NCBI RefSeq assembly: GCF_003431325.1
Contig: NZ_CP010515.1
Location: 1 to 64,000, forward strand
Length of the DNA: 64,000 nucleotides
Reading direction: 5' to 3'
Origin: Acidilobus sp. 7A
GTDB taxonomy: Archaea > Thermoproteota > Thermoprotei_A > Sulfolobales > Acidilobaceae
In this document: one piece after another, positions 9,005-16,840 of the stretch
How positions within the stretch are numbered: the stretch's first letter is position 1
How the letters are laid out: each line of letters begins with the position of its first letter
Notes under the pieces: generated by a model
What the model was told of the DNA's origin: nothing
What the model saw: only the letters and a program-made list of their open reading frames with translations
The model's database searches: none
Made by a program: the position numbers and the translations under genes

Positions 9005-9081
9005 CCGTGCTTAACATTGAGGGGAGGGCGCTTGGCAAGATGGGGGGATCTCTGGCCTCCCCGACTGCCCCCCAAATGACA
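8910..9081 (+). repeat. Perfect 86-bp tandem duplication at the tnpB 3' end
   Basis: Bases 8910-8995 and 8996-9081 are identical 86-bp units in head-to-tail order. Each starts with ACAGCATAGCCGTGC and ends with CCCAAATGAC plus one A. The unit covers the codons after the last RuvC aspartate. Because 86 is not a multiple of three, the second copy is out of frame and tnpB ends at the TAG created at the junction. Confidence 0.97.
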
Positions 9082-9161
9082 GATGTAAGCCCGAACAGAT
9101 GGGGGGAACCTGTGAACCGCCCTAAGGGAACCCTCGCCCTTTAGGGCGGGGAGGAGGTCAG
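9082..9161 (+). mobile_element. Right end of the tnpB element (putative omegaRNA 3' scaffold)
   Basis: After the duplication come the lost tnpB tail codons and then a hairpin with CGCCCTTTAGGGCG, followed by GGGAGGAGGTCAG ending at about 9161. The same hairpin plus GGAGGAGGTCAG recurs as solitary copies across the window, which marks it as a conserved element end. By analogy with ISDra2-type TnpB, the sequence just after 9161 would be the guide. That role is inference. Confidence 0.7.
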
Positions 9162-9166
9162 GCTAA

Positions 9167-9275
9167 CCACGACCGTAGCTATAAGCATGGCCAGGGGCGC
9201 GGCCTCGCCTGCAAGTATAATCGTGGCCGTCCCAAACATAAGCAACGATATAAGGGGCGCCGGCCCCCAAATGAG
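9167..9275 (-). pseudogene. Remnant of an APC-type permease N-terminus
   Basis: Read on the minus strand, this segment encodes APLISLLMFGTATIILAG and then a second hydrophobic stretch. It matches the fragment at 14104-14275, which keeps the typical amino-acid permease start (RDLLFISFGGQAPLISM). It begins directly at the tnpB right end, so the element sits in or against a permease remnant. No full-length permease frame is present. Confidence 0.5.
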
Positions 9276-9641
9276 AGAAAGAAAAGAAGAGCTCTCAAAG
9301 GCCTAGCTTCCCACTACGCTTCTCCTTGTTTTAGTAGAAGCTCAATCTTTGAACCTGACACTGGCGATGACCACCTACACGGCCTCCACTTATGTCACGT
9401 ACAGCTTCTCAGAGTTTGACTTCGCACTGTACGGGCTTGCCATGGAGCTTGTCGGGCTGGTGGAGGCCCTGTGGTGGGTTTTAGAAGGCTATGATGTGAG
9501 AATGAGGTCAACGGATTCTCTATCAGCGATACCGTCAAAGCCATCCTATAGGCCGCTGTCATGAAAAGGGTTTTTGATGAAGTAATTGTTACATAAGTTT
9601 AAAGGGTTTGTTTTCTGTGTGCAATATGTGGGATACCTGCG
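9276..9641. other. Gap with no supported gene
   Basis: It holds a 71-codon open frame (9349-9564, TTG start) with hydrophobic patches. I see no family signature, promoter or ribosome site for it, so I do not call it a gene. A TATA-like GTTTAAAG near 9598-9605 belongs to the next gene. Confidence 0.4.
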
Positions 9642-10163
9642 TTGGAGTCCTCGAACTACTTAGAGCTGCTAGACTACCAGGACGACGGCATAGCCATTAA
9701 GGTATGGGACGAGGCGATTAAAAATCTGACATCTAAGGAAGTTAGGGCTAAGGTAATGGCTCACCGCACAAGGATCCTCTCGATGCTCTCCTCGAGCAGT
9801 TTGCAGGTCAGAATGGCCGCCTGGCTTATTGCGGTGACCCTGCTCAGGGAGGGGCTCCTGAGCGATGATGTGCTGAGGCCCCTGGGAAGTTATTATATAG
9901 AGGCGCTGAAGTCTATAGGGCCCGATGACTACTCAAAGGCTATATTTGTCTCCGTGGCCCCTGAGCTGATTTTAAGAGGTATAATAAGCAGGGATGAGGT
10001 CAAGTCGGCCAGCGATGCCATATGGAGGCTGGTCGACAGGATGGGGGCCGATCTCCCCCAGCTAGCTCATGTAGTGGAGGAGCTGCTCAGGATCGGCGCG
10101 CTTTCAAGGAAGGGTCGGCCCAGCAAAGTCAGAGTCCTAAGCGACGATGCCATAATTCTTTAA
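9642..10163 (+). CDS. Helical protein of unknown function (173 aa)
   Basis: A 173-residue, probably all-helical soluble protein starting at TTG about 40 nt after a TATA-like GTTTAAAG. Repeated amphipathic helices (IKVWDEAIKNLTSKEVRAKV, QVRMAAWLIAVTLLREGLLS) resemble HEAT-like scaffolds. The C-terminal part (VEELLRIGALSRKGRPSKVR) is basic and could be a winged-helix end. No catalytic motif is visible and I do not recognise the family. It stands alone in an accessory stretch next to the tnpB element. Confidence 0.6.
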   Translation: MESSNYLELLDYQDDGIAIKVWDEAIKNLTSKEVRAKVMAHRTRILSMLSSSSLQVRMAAWLIAVTLLREGLLSDDVLRPLGSYYIEALKSIGPDDYSKAIFVSVAPELILRGIISRDEVKSASDAIWRLVDRMGADLPQLAHVVEELLRIGALSRKGRPSKVRVLSDDAIIL

Positions 10164-10227
10164 GTCTCACTAAACTTTTTAACCTCCCCTAAACCTGCTA
10201 TAAGAGCAGGCAGGTGATCCTCCAGAG

Positions 10228-10446
10228 TTGAAACGACGAAAGTCAGGGAAGTTCATGTATGTAGCCCAGGGCCTGGCGGTACTCACATCGCTGGCCTGGG
10301 TCTTGGCGTCGCATCACGCCTACCTGGGAGAGTTGGTAGGAGCCCTTGGAATATCAATGATAGATGACGTAGTCATAGCTACCGTTCCCCTGCTAATTAA
10401 GGCCCTGAAGGCCATAGGGGCAGTTAAAGGGTCAAGCTCTGCCTGA
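10228..10446 (+). CDS. Small two-helix membrane protein
   Basis: 72 residues. A basic start (KRRKSGKF) is followed by a hydrophobic helix (about residues 10-30) and a second helix (about residues 44-65). It starts at TTG behind AGGTGATC, with a TATA-like CTTTTTAACC near 10172. Its stop overlaps the 3' end of deoC on the other strand. Function unknown; the size and basic N-terminus fit a small membrane-inserted protein with the N-terminus inside. Confidence 0.5.
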   Translation: MKRRKSGKFMYVAQGLAVLTSLAWVLASHHAYLGELVGALGISMIDDVVIATVPLLIKALKAIGAVKGSSSA

Positions 10447-11172
10447 GCTTAAGTCCCTCCATATGGAGGCCGCCGCGCTCGTGCCAATCCTAAACCTTGA
10501 GGGGTCCGGTGGCCTTCCAGAGGCCTCAAGGAGCTCTTGTACCTGCCTCAGGGTCCTTATGCCGCCGGCGGCCTTTATTCCAAGGGAGGGGTTGTACCTG
10601 TTTGCAACCTCTGCCATAAGCCTTACGTTGTCTGCCTGGGCCCCTGGCATGTTTCCTATAGACGACGCGTACTCCCTGTCCTCAAAGCCTGTGCTGGTCT
10701 TTATGAAGTCGGCCCCTGAGGTGGCAACGGTCTCATAGAGCTTCAGCTTCTCGTCCCTCGTGGTGTACGCGTCCTCCACTATGACCTTTATTACTAGGCC
10801 CTCCCCGTGGGCAGCCCTCACAACCCTCCTCAAGTCCCTGGCCACCTCGGCCCAGCGGCTCGACTTAACCAGCGTGATGGGCGCTACTACATCCACTTCA
10901 TCTGCCCCGTTAGCGGCAGTCCTAACTATGGCCTGTACCCTGGACTCCGTGTCCATGGATCCAAAGGGAAAGTCTATGACCGAGCATACCTTCAGGTAGG
11001 CCCCTGCGTCGTCCACTAGGCTCCTGGCAAGGCTCACGTAAACTGGGTTCACGCAGATCGAGTGGCAGCCGAAGCTGACGGCTTCGTTGAAGACCCTCCT
11101 CACGTCTTCAAGCGTTGAGTAGGGCTTGAGCAGCGTGTGGTCGATGAGCCTCATGAGGCTCAGGTCAGTCAT
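10432..11172 (-). CDS. deoC: Deoxyribose-phosphate aldolase DeoC
   Basis: A 246-residue class I aldolase that cleaves 2-deoxyribose 5-phosphate to glyceraldehyde 3-phosphate and acetaldehyde. It opens with LIDHTLLKP, the family signature. The Schiff-base lysine is in FIKTSTGF (about residue 157), and GIKAAGGIRT (about residue 188) supplies the second active-site lysine. The length is normal. It is divergent from the FAD oxidase and shares the AT-rich region around 11200. A nucleoside-salvage partner is not nearby. Confidence 0.95.
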   Translation of the reverse strand: MTDLSLMRLIDHTLLKPYSTLEDVRRVFNEAVSFGCHSICVNPVYVSLARSLVDDAGAYLKVCSVIDFPFGSMDTESRVQAIVRTAANGADEVDVVAPITLVKSSRWAEVARDLRRVVRAAHGEGLVIKVIVEDAYTTRDEKLKLYETVATSGADFIKTSTGFEDREYASSIGNMPGAQADNVRLMAEVANRYNPSLGIKAAGGIRTLRQVQELLEASGRPPDPSRFRIGTSAAASIWRDLSSGRA

Positions 11173-11197
11173 CAGCGCTCCCCTGGAGGTAAGCTTA

Positions 11198-11212
11198 TTG
11201 GCGTTATTAAGT
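11198..11212 (+). promoter_or_regulatory. TATA region between deoC and the FAD oxidase
   Basis: GCGTTATTAAGTATA contains a TATA-like TTATTAAG about 26 nt before the TTG at 11233, fitting a leaderless transcript of the oxidase. The reverse strand of the same AT-rich patch lies upstream of deoC, so it may work in both directions. Confidence 0.5.
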
Positions 11213-11232
11213 ATAAGGGGATAGGTGGGCGC

Positions 11233-12648
11233 TTGGAGCGCTCAAAGACGGTTAAGGAGCTCCTTGACGAGCTCGGCGAGGAGAAGGTAATAGCTGACAG
11301 GAACGTGGTGGGCCTTTACTCCAGGGAGCCGGACGGCCTCACGGCCCAGGCCGAGGCTGTAGTCTTCCCCTCGACGCCCCAGGAGGTCAGCAGGGTGGTG
11401 GCCACCTGCTACGCTAATGACACGCCAATATACCCGCAGGGGAGCTCGAGCAGCCTCTCAGGCAACGCTGTCCCGCTCAATGGGGGCATAGTCCTCAGCC
11501 TTGAGAGGATGTCGTCGATACTTGACGTCAGCCTCGTTGACTCAACGACTGACGTGGAGCCCGGCGTCAGGATAGATGACCTGAACGTGGAGCTCTCAAA
11601 GCGCGGCTACATGTTCCCGGTAGACCCGGCCAGCCAGGCGGTAGCAACCGTGGGCGGGTCAATAAACAACGGGGCGGGCGGCATGAGGGGAGCTAAGTAC
11701 GGTACAATGAAGGACTGGGTCAACGGCCTTGAGGTGGTCTTAGCTGACGAGGCCGGCACAAGGCTCGAGCTTGGCTGCCGCACTGTAAAGTGCAGGGAGG
11801 GCTACGATCTCGTGAGGCTCATAGTTGGCAGCGAGGGCACCCTAGCCGTAGTCACAAGGGCTACCTTAAGGATAGCCCCGTTGCCTGAGAAGGTTGTCAC
11901 GGCGTTGGCCTTCTTCGACGACATAGAGTCCCTCATGAAGGCATACATATCAATAAAGTCAAGCAGGGTCCAGCCCTACATAGCCGAGTTCATGGATGCC
12001 CCAACTGTTGAGATGGCATCACAGGCGGTTAGCCTGCCCTTCGAGGCAAAGGGCGACATGCTCCTTGTAAGCCTCGAGAGCACCCCGGAGAGCTCTGAGA
12101 GGCACCTCAGGTGGCTCGAGGACCTCATGAGGTCATCAGGGGCCAGGGGTGTCTACACTGCTGAGAGCGAAGCTGAGGCCGAGCCGCTCTACCAGCTCAG
12201 GAGGTCCCTCTTCCCCGCCCAGGTGAACATGTTCAGGAGGGAGGGCAGGCCCTTCCAGCTCTTCATCGAGGACATAGTGGTGCCGCCCTCCAGGGTGCCT
12301 GATGCAATAAGGGCCCTGAGGTCGCTTGACTCAAAGTACGGCATAACGTCGTCGCTAGGCGGCCACATAGGCGACGGGAACCTGCACCCGGCCATAGGCT
12401 TCGACCCCACAGACCCTGAGTCCTCAAAGGCTGCGGCCCAGTGGTTTGATGATGTCGTTGACGTTGCATTGAGACTTGGAGGGGCTGTGAGCGCTGAGCA
12501 CGGCATAGGCATAATCAAGAGGGAGGCCCTCAGGAGGGCCGTGGGGGAGAGGCAGCTGGGGCTCATGAGGGCCATAAAGGCAGCCTTCGACCCGAGGGGC
12601 ATACTCAACCCAGGCAAGCTCTTCAGTGACAAAAAGGGTTACAACTGA
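11233..12648 (+). CDS. FAD-binding oxidase of the GlcD / D-lactate dehydrogenase type
   Basis: A 471-residue PCMH-type FAD oxidoreductase oxidising a 2-hydroxy acid such as glycolate or D-lactate. The FAD-binding half contains YPQGSSSSLSGNAVP and NNGAGGMRGAKYGTM. The C-terminal half has GGHIGDGNLHP and AEHGIGIIK, histidine motifs of the GlcD family, and ends with the typical ILNPGKLF. The frame continues upstream to 11137, but that would overlap deoC; TTG 11233 fits the TATA box. Its last codons and stop (TACAACTGA) coincide with a TnpB right-end repeat, so an element abuts the gene exactly at its end. Confidence 0.85.
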   Translation: MERSKTVKELLDELGEEKVIADRNVVGLYSREPDGLTAQAEAVVFPSTPQEVSRVVATCYANDTPIYPQGSSSSLSGNAVPLNGGIVLSLERMSSILDVSLVDSTTDVEPGVRIDDLNVELSKRGYMFPVDPASQAVATVGGSINNGAGGMRGAKYGTMKDWVNGLEVVLADEAGTRLELGCRTVKCREGYDLVRLIVGSEGTLAVVTRATLRIAPLPEKVVTALAFFDDIESLMKAYISIKSSRVQPYIAEFMDAPTVEMASQAVSLPFEAKGDMLLVSLESTPESSERHLRWLEDLMRSSGARGVYTAESEAEAEPLYQLRRSLFPAQVNMFRREGRPFQLFIEDIVVPPSRVPDAIRALRSLDSKYGITSSLGGHIGDGNLHPAIGFDPTDPESSKAAAQWFDDVVDVALRLGGAVSAEHGIGIIKREALRRAVGERQLGLMRAIKAAFDPRGILNPGKLFSDKKGYN

Positions 12649-12682
12649 AAAGCCTCGCCTTTTAAGGCGGGGAGGAGGTCAG
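12639..12682 (+). repeat. Solitary TnpB right end (family A) at the end of the oxidase gene
   Basis: A 33-bp block is identical to 7645-7677 and is followed by GGGGAGGAGGTCAG ending at 12682. In frame, the block would encode a tail LQLKSLAF ending at the hairpin stop, like the tail of an intact tnpB. No tnpB is attached. Confidence 0.65.
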
Positions 12683-12807
12683 CGTGTGAGCCTGTAGAGG
12701 CCGCTCTGGGCCATCAGGTTCAGCTGCAGGGAGTCCACCTGGCCGTGAGGGGTCCTGACGACCCTGCCTGCAGCCCTGTTCTCAGCCCTGACCGTCTGCA
12801 CTTCCAC
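12679..12807 (-). CDS. Short leaderless ORF of unknown function
   Basis: A 42-residue minus-strand frame starting at GTG, with a TATA-like GTTTAAAAA at about 12834-12842, the right distance upstream for a leaderless transcript. The product is basic and ends LNLMAQSGLYRLTR. Its stop overlaps the last bases of the right-end repeat. I do not recognise it. It may be a 5' fragment of a larger gene cut by the element. Confidence 0.3.
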   Translation of the reverse strand: MEVQTVRAENRAAGRVVRTPHGQVDSLQLNLMAQSGLYRLTR

Positions 12808-12915
12808 TCCCTGCACTTCTCTACTTCTGTGGGTTTTTAAACAGTAATTCTAATTGCAGAATCTGTAAAAATAGACATTAACAGATAATGAAATGTGTAC
12901 AGGCAGAGACCCACC

Positions 12916-13265
12916 TTAAGTGGTTATCGCCTTGGCTAGCCCGGGCAGTGAGTCTATCGGCAGTCCCTCTTGACGCCGATCCTGTACGCAAAGAGCTGGA
13001 GCAGCGCTGCAGCCGCTATTGGGTATAGCTCAGCCATGTCTCCGGCCGGCTGAAGGGGCAGGGAGCCTGATCCTCTGAAACCTCAAAATAACTTGGCATG
13101 CCTGGCTCTCAGCTCCTCCACGACCCTGGAGTAGAGCTCCACCGCCTCCTCCCTAGACATTATCACTATATTGGGCACTGGTCCCTCGCCAGCACCATGG
13201 GGCCGTGCCTCAGCTCCCCGAGCTGGACGCCCTCGGCGTGCATCATGGCTGCCTCCTTGAGCTTC
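12916..13265 (-). pseudogene. C-terminal remnant of a SIS-domain (GlmS-like) isomerase
   Basis: On the minus strand the segment reads KLKEAAMMHAEGVQLGELRH followed by GPMVLARDQ. After a frame change come IVIMSREEAVELYSRVVEEL, a stop, and then LYPIAAAALLQLFAYRIGVK and LPGLAKAITT. This is the order of the C-terminal SIS domain of glucosamine-6-phosphate synthase-like proteins, where HAEG...GELRHGP and the LAK..T ending are conserved. At least two frame breaks and the missing N-terminal domain make it a pseudogene. Confidence 0.65.
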
Positions 13266-13269
13266 AAGC

Positions 13270-13590
13270 TCCTCTTCATAGTAGCCATTGGGACGGCGGC
13301 CTATGGGCTCAGGTGGGCCCTCGGCCTCCCAGCAGTTAAGTACGCCTCGCGGCCCTCATGGGGGCTTCATAGCTTACTTCTCCGCAATAGCGCTTCTAGA
13401 AGGCCTCAGGCTCATCAGGGGCAGGCAGGTCAGCCAGGCAGACCCGCCGGCCTCGGGGCCGTACTTCTCAGGCCTCGCCCTCACGGCCCTCAACCCGTTC
13501 TTCCTGCTCTGGTGGCTCACAGTGGGTCTCGTCCTAGTCGCCCTCACGACCATCATGGCCGGGGCCTACGCCCTCGTTGCGCTCCTCTAG
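13270..13590 (+). pseudogene. Decayed duplicate of the LysE-family exporter
   Basis: This copies the gene at 16208-16840. It lacks the N-terminus, has a frame break near 13350, and has an internal deletion after WWLTVG that removes roughly 50 residues before rejoining at AGAYAL. An 86-bp stretch (13441-13526) is identical to 16535-16620, although flanking parts have diverged. That pattern suggests gene conversion between the copies. Confidence 0.8.
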
Positions 13591-14083
13591 GGCTTCCTGG
13601 CTATCAGGACTCCCTCTAGGGTAGGCACCACGGCGAAGCGCCACCCAGCCCTGATCAGCACCTGGAAGGTCTCGGCAGGAGGGGCGGCCTTATGGCGTTA
13701 TGGAATACCGCCAGGCCGCCGCGCTTGAGCTTCCTGAGCAGGAGCTCCGCTACCTTAGGGTACATGCAGACGTGGACATCTACAAAGGCAGCGTCAATAC
13801 TCTCATCGTCAACGCCCTCTAGCAGACCCACGGCGTCGCCCTCAGCGAATGATACCTTGGCCCTCTTGAGCTCAACGCCCCTGAAGAAGTCCTGGGCAGC
13901 CTTAACCCTGTCGCCCCTGACCTCAACGGCTATCACATCGCACTGGCCTGAGCAGGCCTCCTCGAGGGCCTTTGATATCCAGAGGGTAGAGTACCCCATG
14001 GCTGAGCCCAGGTCGAGCACCTTGGCTCCTGAGGCCCCGCTCAGGTGGGTGAAGAGCACCGAGTAGAGGACGAGGCCGTCACG
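13588..14083 (-). pseudogene. Decayed duplicate of the methyltransferase gene
   Basis: This copies the methyltransferase gene at 16837-17415, in the same convergent order after the LysE copy. The SAM-binding part is preserved (KVLDLGSAMGYSTLWISKAL). The 5' end is missing beyond the codons for DGLVLYSV, and a frameshift near 13680 disrupts the C-terminus. Roughly 130 bp covering the SAM motif differ from the intact copy by about one base. Confidence 0.8.
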
Positions 14084-14103
14084 CTCACGATAGTGGTAGC
14101 TAT

Positions 14104-14275
14104 ATCATGGCCAGCGCGGCGCCGCTGCCGGCCAAGGCTATCATGGCTGTCCCAAACGTTAACATTGATATAAGTGGGGCCTGGCCGCCAAACGATATGA
14201 AGAGGAGGTCCCTGAACCTCAGCTGTTTGGGGCCTTGCGCCTTGTAGCTATCTTTGCCGAGGCCTCCTGGGCCTG
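14104..14275 (-). pseudogene. N-terminal fragment of an APC-superfamily amino-acid permease
   Basis: The minus-strand frame reads QLRFRDLLFISFGGQAPLIS and continues MLTFGTAMIALAG before a stop. This is the conserved first helix of archaeal amino-acid permeases (FRDLxFISxGGQAPxxS). The rest of the ~450-residue protein is absent and no good start codon lies in frame. A related fragment lies at 9167-9275. Confidence 0.6.
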
Positions 14276-14362
14276 CGTCAAGTTCAATACATGACCTCTT
14301 TCTCTGTAAGCGGCCTAAAAGGATTAGAAGGTCAAACGCGCATTAATAATAAGCAAGGCAGG

Positions 14363-14962
14363 TTATGCCGTTGAGGTCCTCGTCCTCAGGAAGTCAACTA
14401 CTGTCTGGGTGAACCCGGCCGGGTCGTCCAGGTAGCATGCGTGCCTCTCGCCTATCCTCACGAGCTCGGCCGTGCTGACCCGGCTTATGACGGCCTCAGC
14501 GTTTTCTATTGGCGATACGTCGTCGTGGCTGCCCCATATTAGAAGTATAGGCTTCCCCGTCAGCACCTTGAACTGAGGACCGTGCCTCGCCAGGTCAACA
14601 GCTCCCACGAGCACTAGGCCCAGCACCCTGTCAGGGTGGGCCAGGGCGTACATGGCAACCGTGTTGCCCCCGAGGCTGGCCCCAAGGAGCACGCCCGAGG
14701 AAAAGTTTACCATAGGCAGAAAGTCCTCCAGGAACTTGACGCCGCCGCCGAAGCCGTACTTGCCCTGCGGCGTCTCGCCCTGGCCAGGCGGGTCTACAGA
14801 GATGGCCCTGAAGCCGGCGTCAGCCACGGCCTTTACTAAGCCCACCTGGACCCAAGTCCTTGCGTTGAAGGCGGCCCCCGGCATCATGACGACCGGGGTC
14901 CCTGAGCCCTCCTCTATGTAATGAACTCTGACTCCTCTAACGTTAACGTACTTGTCGGGCAC
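14363..14962 (-). CDS. Alpha/beta-fold hydrolase
   Basis: A 199-residue alpha/beta hydrolase. The nucleophile elbow is LLGASLGGNT (Ser, about residue 95), the acid is in LIWGSHDDVSP (Asp), and the histidine is in IGERHACYLDDP. The oxyanion region is MMPGAAFNARTW. It is shorter than typical family members (~260 aa) because the lid region is small. It starts at GTG behind a TATA-like GTTTTTAACC (about 14993-15002). It is an isolated gene among remnants; the substrate is unknown. Confidence 0.85.
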   Translation of the reverse strand: MPDKYVNVRGVRVHYIEEGSGTPVVMMPGAAFNARTWVQVGLVKAVADAGFRAISVDPPGQGETPQGKYGFGGGVKFLEDFLPMVNFSSGVLLGASLGGNTVAMYALAHPDRVLGLVLVGAVDLARHGPQFKVLTGKPILLIWGSHDDVSPIENAEAVISRVSTAELVRIGERHACYLDDPAGFTQTVVDFLRTRTSTA

Positions 14963-15014
14963 GCCGCTCGCCCAGGCGGCGAGGGAGCCGCAGGTTAAAA
15001 ACGGGCCCCGCCGC

Positions 15015-15200
15015 TCAGGGCCTGGGCCTCCCTATCCTGAGGCCCGCCCTCCTTATCTTACCTATGGCGTTCTTGGTTATGTCAAGGTTGCAGGAGCCGT
15101 GCGAATTGCACCAGGCTTCGCACTCCTTCGCCAGGTCCTTGCTTGAGTACACCATGCCGCAGGCCTCGCACGCGAAGAACCTGGAGTCCCCAATTACAAC
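15015..15200 (-). pseudogene. Cysteine-rich zinc-domain protein, 5' end missing
   Basis: The minus-strand frame gives about 60 residues with FFACEACGMVYSSKDLAKEC, then EAWCNSHGSCNLDITKNAIG. The spacing CxxC...C...C...C resembles a small archaeal metal-binding domain (CEECG..Y....A..CE.WC..H.SCNL.IT). No ATG, GTG or TTG is available upstream in this frame before a stop, so it is either a 5'-truncated remnant or uses an unusual start. A TATA-like patch is at about 15258. Confidence 0.5.
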
Positions 15201-15399
15201 CTCGAGCGTTGAGGGCCACCGAGAGGTTTCTCAGCTGTTGGGGGCCTTTAAGTGGGCCTATATATGGGGCCTGTGGACTTGGCGCCGCTGCCCCGTTAGC
15301 CCACGCCGAAGCCCCGGCGAGAGCTTAAAATGTAGAGAACAACTGTTCTCTAAGGTGTGCCAGGTTACCCAAGGACCTGGGCCTGACGCTTGACAGGGC

Positions 15400-15897
15400 C
15401 AGGTAGGGCAGGGCCCACACGTTAACATACGCCTCCACAGCCGTAGAGTTCTTCATATGGAGCGTATTAAACGCCCTCGCCTACGCCGTTTACCCGGTGT
15501 ACCAGAACGTCGTCTACATAGTAGTGGTCGCCCCCATAGGAGATCTCACCCTCTCCTGGCTCTCTGACAGGGCCCTGGGAAGGAAGGGCATGTACATAGT
15601 TACCATGAGCCTCTACGGGGCAGGCAGCGCCATAATTGCGGCTGACCTCCTCCTGCTTAAGCCAGGGCCGGCCCAGATGGCCATTTTCCTGGCGGTCTAC
15701 ACGCTCTCAATGATAGGGGTCAAGGGCGAGGTGCCTGTCGGCCTGGCGCTGTTGGCGGAGATAATGCCGGTCAAGTGGAGGCATAAGGCCCTGGTGCTCA
15801 GCCCCAACTTCGAGAACATAGGCGCCGCCGTGGGGGTGGCTGCTAGTGTTATAGGATGGTCTCCCTCCTGGCAGGCCTGGGCGCGTAGAGCGCGTTA
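15400..15897 (+). pseudogene. Remnant of an MFS transporter
   Basis: The middle of a major-facilitator carrier: LTLSWLSDRALGRKGMY is the loop 2-3 signature (D-R-x-G-R-K/R), followed by helices and LLAEIMPVKWRHKALVL. The N-terminal part is out of frame or missing and the C-terminal half is gone; after 15870 no MFS sequence is recognisable. A GTG or ATG start behind a promoter is not evident. Confidence 0.6.
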
Positions 15898-16207
15898 TGT
15901 GCCAAGGTTATAGCCGCGGCGGGCAGGGACGCTGCCACTAAAATTGTTATGAGGGCGGCTGAGGTCCTTGAGAGGGCTCTGCCCAAGAATGAGTGAAATG
16001 AAAGTGTGGGGCAAACGCTTTCCACAGCAAGGGAGGCGCTAAGGAGGCGAACCTTATTATTTTTAGTAAAGTGCTAGCTTCACTGTTTAGACGTGGTCAG
16101 CCTGCTGCGCAGCCGCGGAGTTGACAGACACACGCCTGCCCTGAAGGGTGAGGCCCCACCGTGTGAACACTTATTAACATGGCCCCGCGGTAGTCTGGTG
16201 AACTAAG
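15898..16207. other. Gap upstream of the LysE exporter
   Basis: No intact gene. The minus strand of about 15905-15995 reads a hydrophobic frame (LITILVAASLPAAAITLAHN) that may be another transporter remnant. GCCCTGAAGGGTGAGG near 16138 faintly resembles the family A element hairpin in minus orientation. A TATA-like CTTATTAAC at 16170-16178 probably serves the exporter. Confidence 0.35.
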
Positions 16208-16840
16208 ATGGACCCACTGAGGCTCGTCGCCCTCACCGTTGCCATAAGCGCCAGCGGTGCCCTCTCGCCCGGTCCCCTGTCGACGGCCGCGATGATTAAC
16301 GGCGCCAGGTGGTCGTGGAGGGCTGGCCTAAGGATGGCGGCCGGTCACATGACTTTTGAGCTCCCGTTCGTCGTCGCCATTGGCATGGCCGCCTACGAGC
16401 TGAGGTGGGCCCTGGGGCTCCCGGCCGTCAGGTATGGCCTAGGGGCCCTCATGGGGGCATTCATAGCCTACTTCTCCGCGACGACCATCCTGGACGGCCT
16501 AAGGTACCTCAGGGGCCGGCAGGCTGCTCAGGTGGACCCGCCGGCCTCGGGGCCGTACTTCTCAGGCCTCGCCCTCACGGCCCTCAACCCGTTCTTCCTG
16601 CTCTGGTGGCTCACAGTGGGCATGGCGCTCGTGGAACTGGCCTCAACGATGGGGCTCCTGCTTGGCTACGCAGTGATGTACCCCAGCCACGTCTGGATGG
16701 ACTTCGCCTGGCTCACCCTGCTCTCCTCCCTCGGCCACCAGGGTAGGAGGCTGTCAGGCAAGAGCTACGGGGCGCTCCTCGTGGCCCTGGCAGCTGTAAT
16801 GGCTGTCGCCGGCGCCTACGCCCTCTCCGCGCTCCTCTAG
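16208..16840 (+). CDS. LysE/RhtB-family amino-acid exporter
   Basis: A 210-residue six-helix membrane protein. The LysE-family N-terminal signature is GALSPGPLSTAAMINGAR. Helix regions alternate with short basic loops, and the conserved ALNPFFLLWWLTVG segment (about residues 121-134) contains the family NP motif. It probably exports an amino acid or a similar small metabolite. It overlaps the methyltransferase by 4 nt at the 3' end on the opposite strand. A decayed copy of the whole convergent pair is at 13270-14083. Confidence 0.8.
   Translation: MDPLRLVALTVAISASGALSPGPLSTAAMINGARWSWRAGLRMAAGHMTFELPFVVAIGMAAYELRWALGLPAVRYGLGALMGAFIAYFSATTILDGLRYLRGRQAAQVDPPASGPYFSGLALTALNPFFLLWWLTVGMALVELASTMGLLLGYAVMYPSHVWMDFAWLTLLSSLGHQGRRLSGKSYGALLVALAAVMAVAGAYALSALL

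Noticed and set aside
7342-9300. Y1 transposase (TnpA) partner for the tnpB elements
   Set aside because: No HuH or catalytic Tyr protein of ~130-150 residues is present around either tnpB; they are treated as OrfB-only elements.
9349-9564. 71-codon ORF between the tnpB element and the 173-residue protein
   Set aside because: No ribosome site, promoter or recognisable family; composition alone does not support it.
13098-13619. 173-codon ORF in the graveyard region
   Set aside because: It crosses the antisense of the SIS remnant and an out-of-frame part of the LysE copy, so it is a chance frame.
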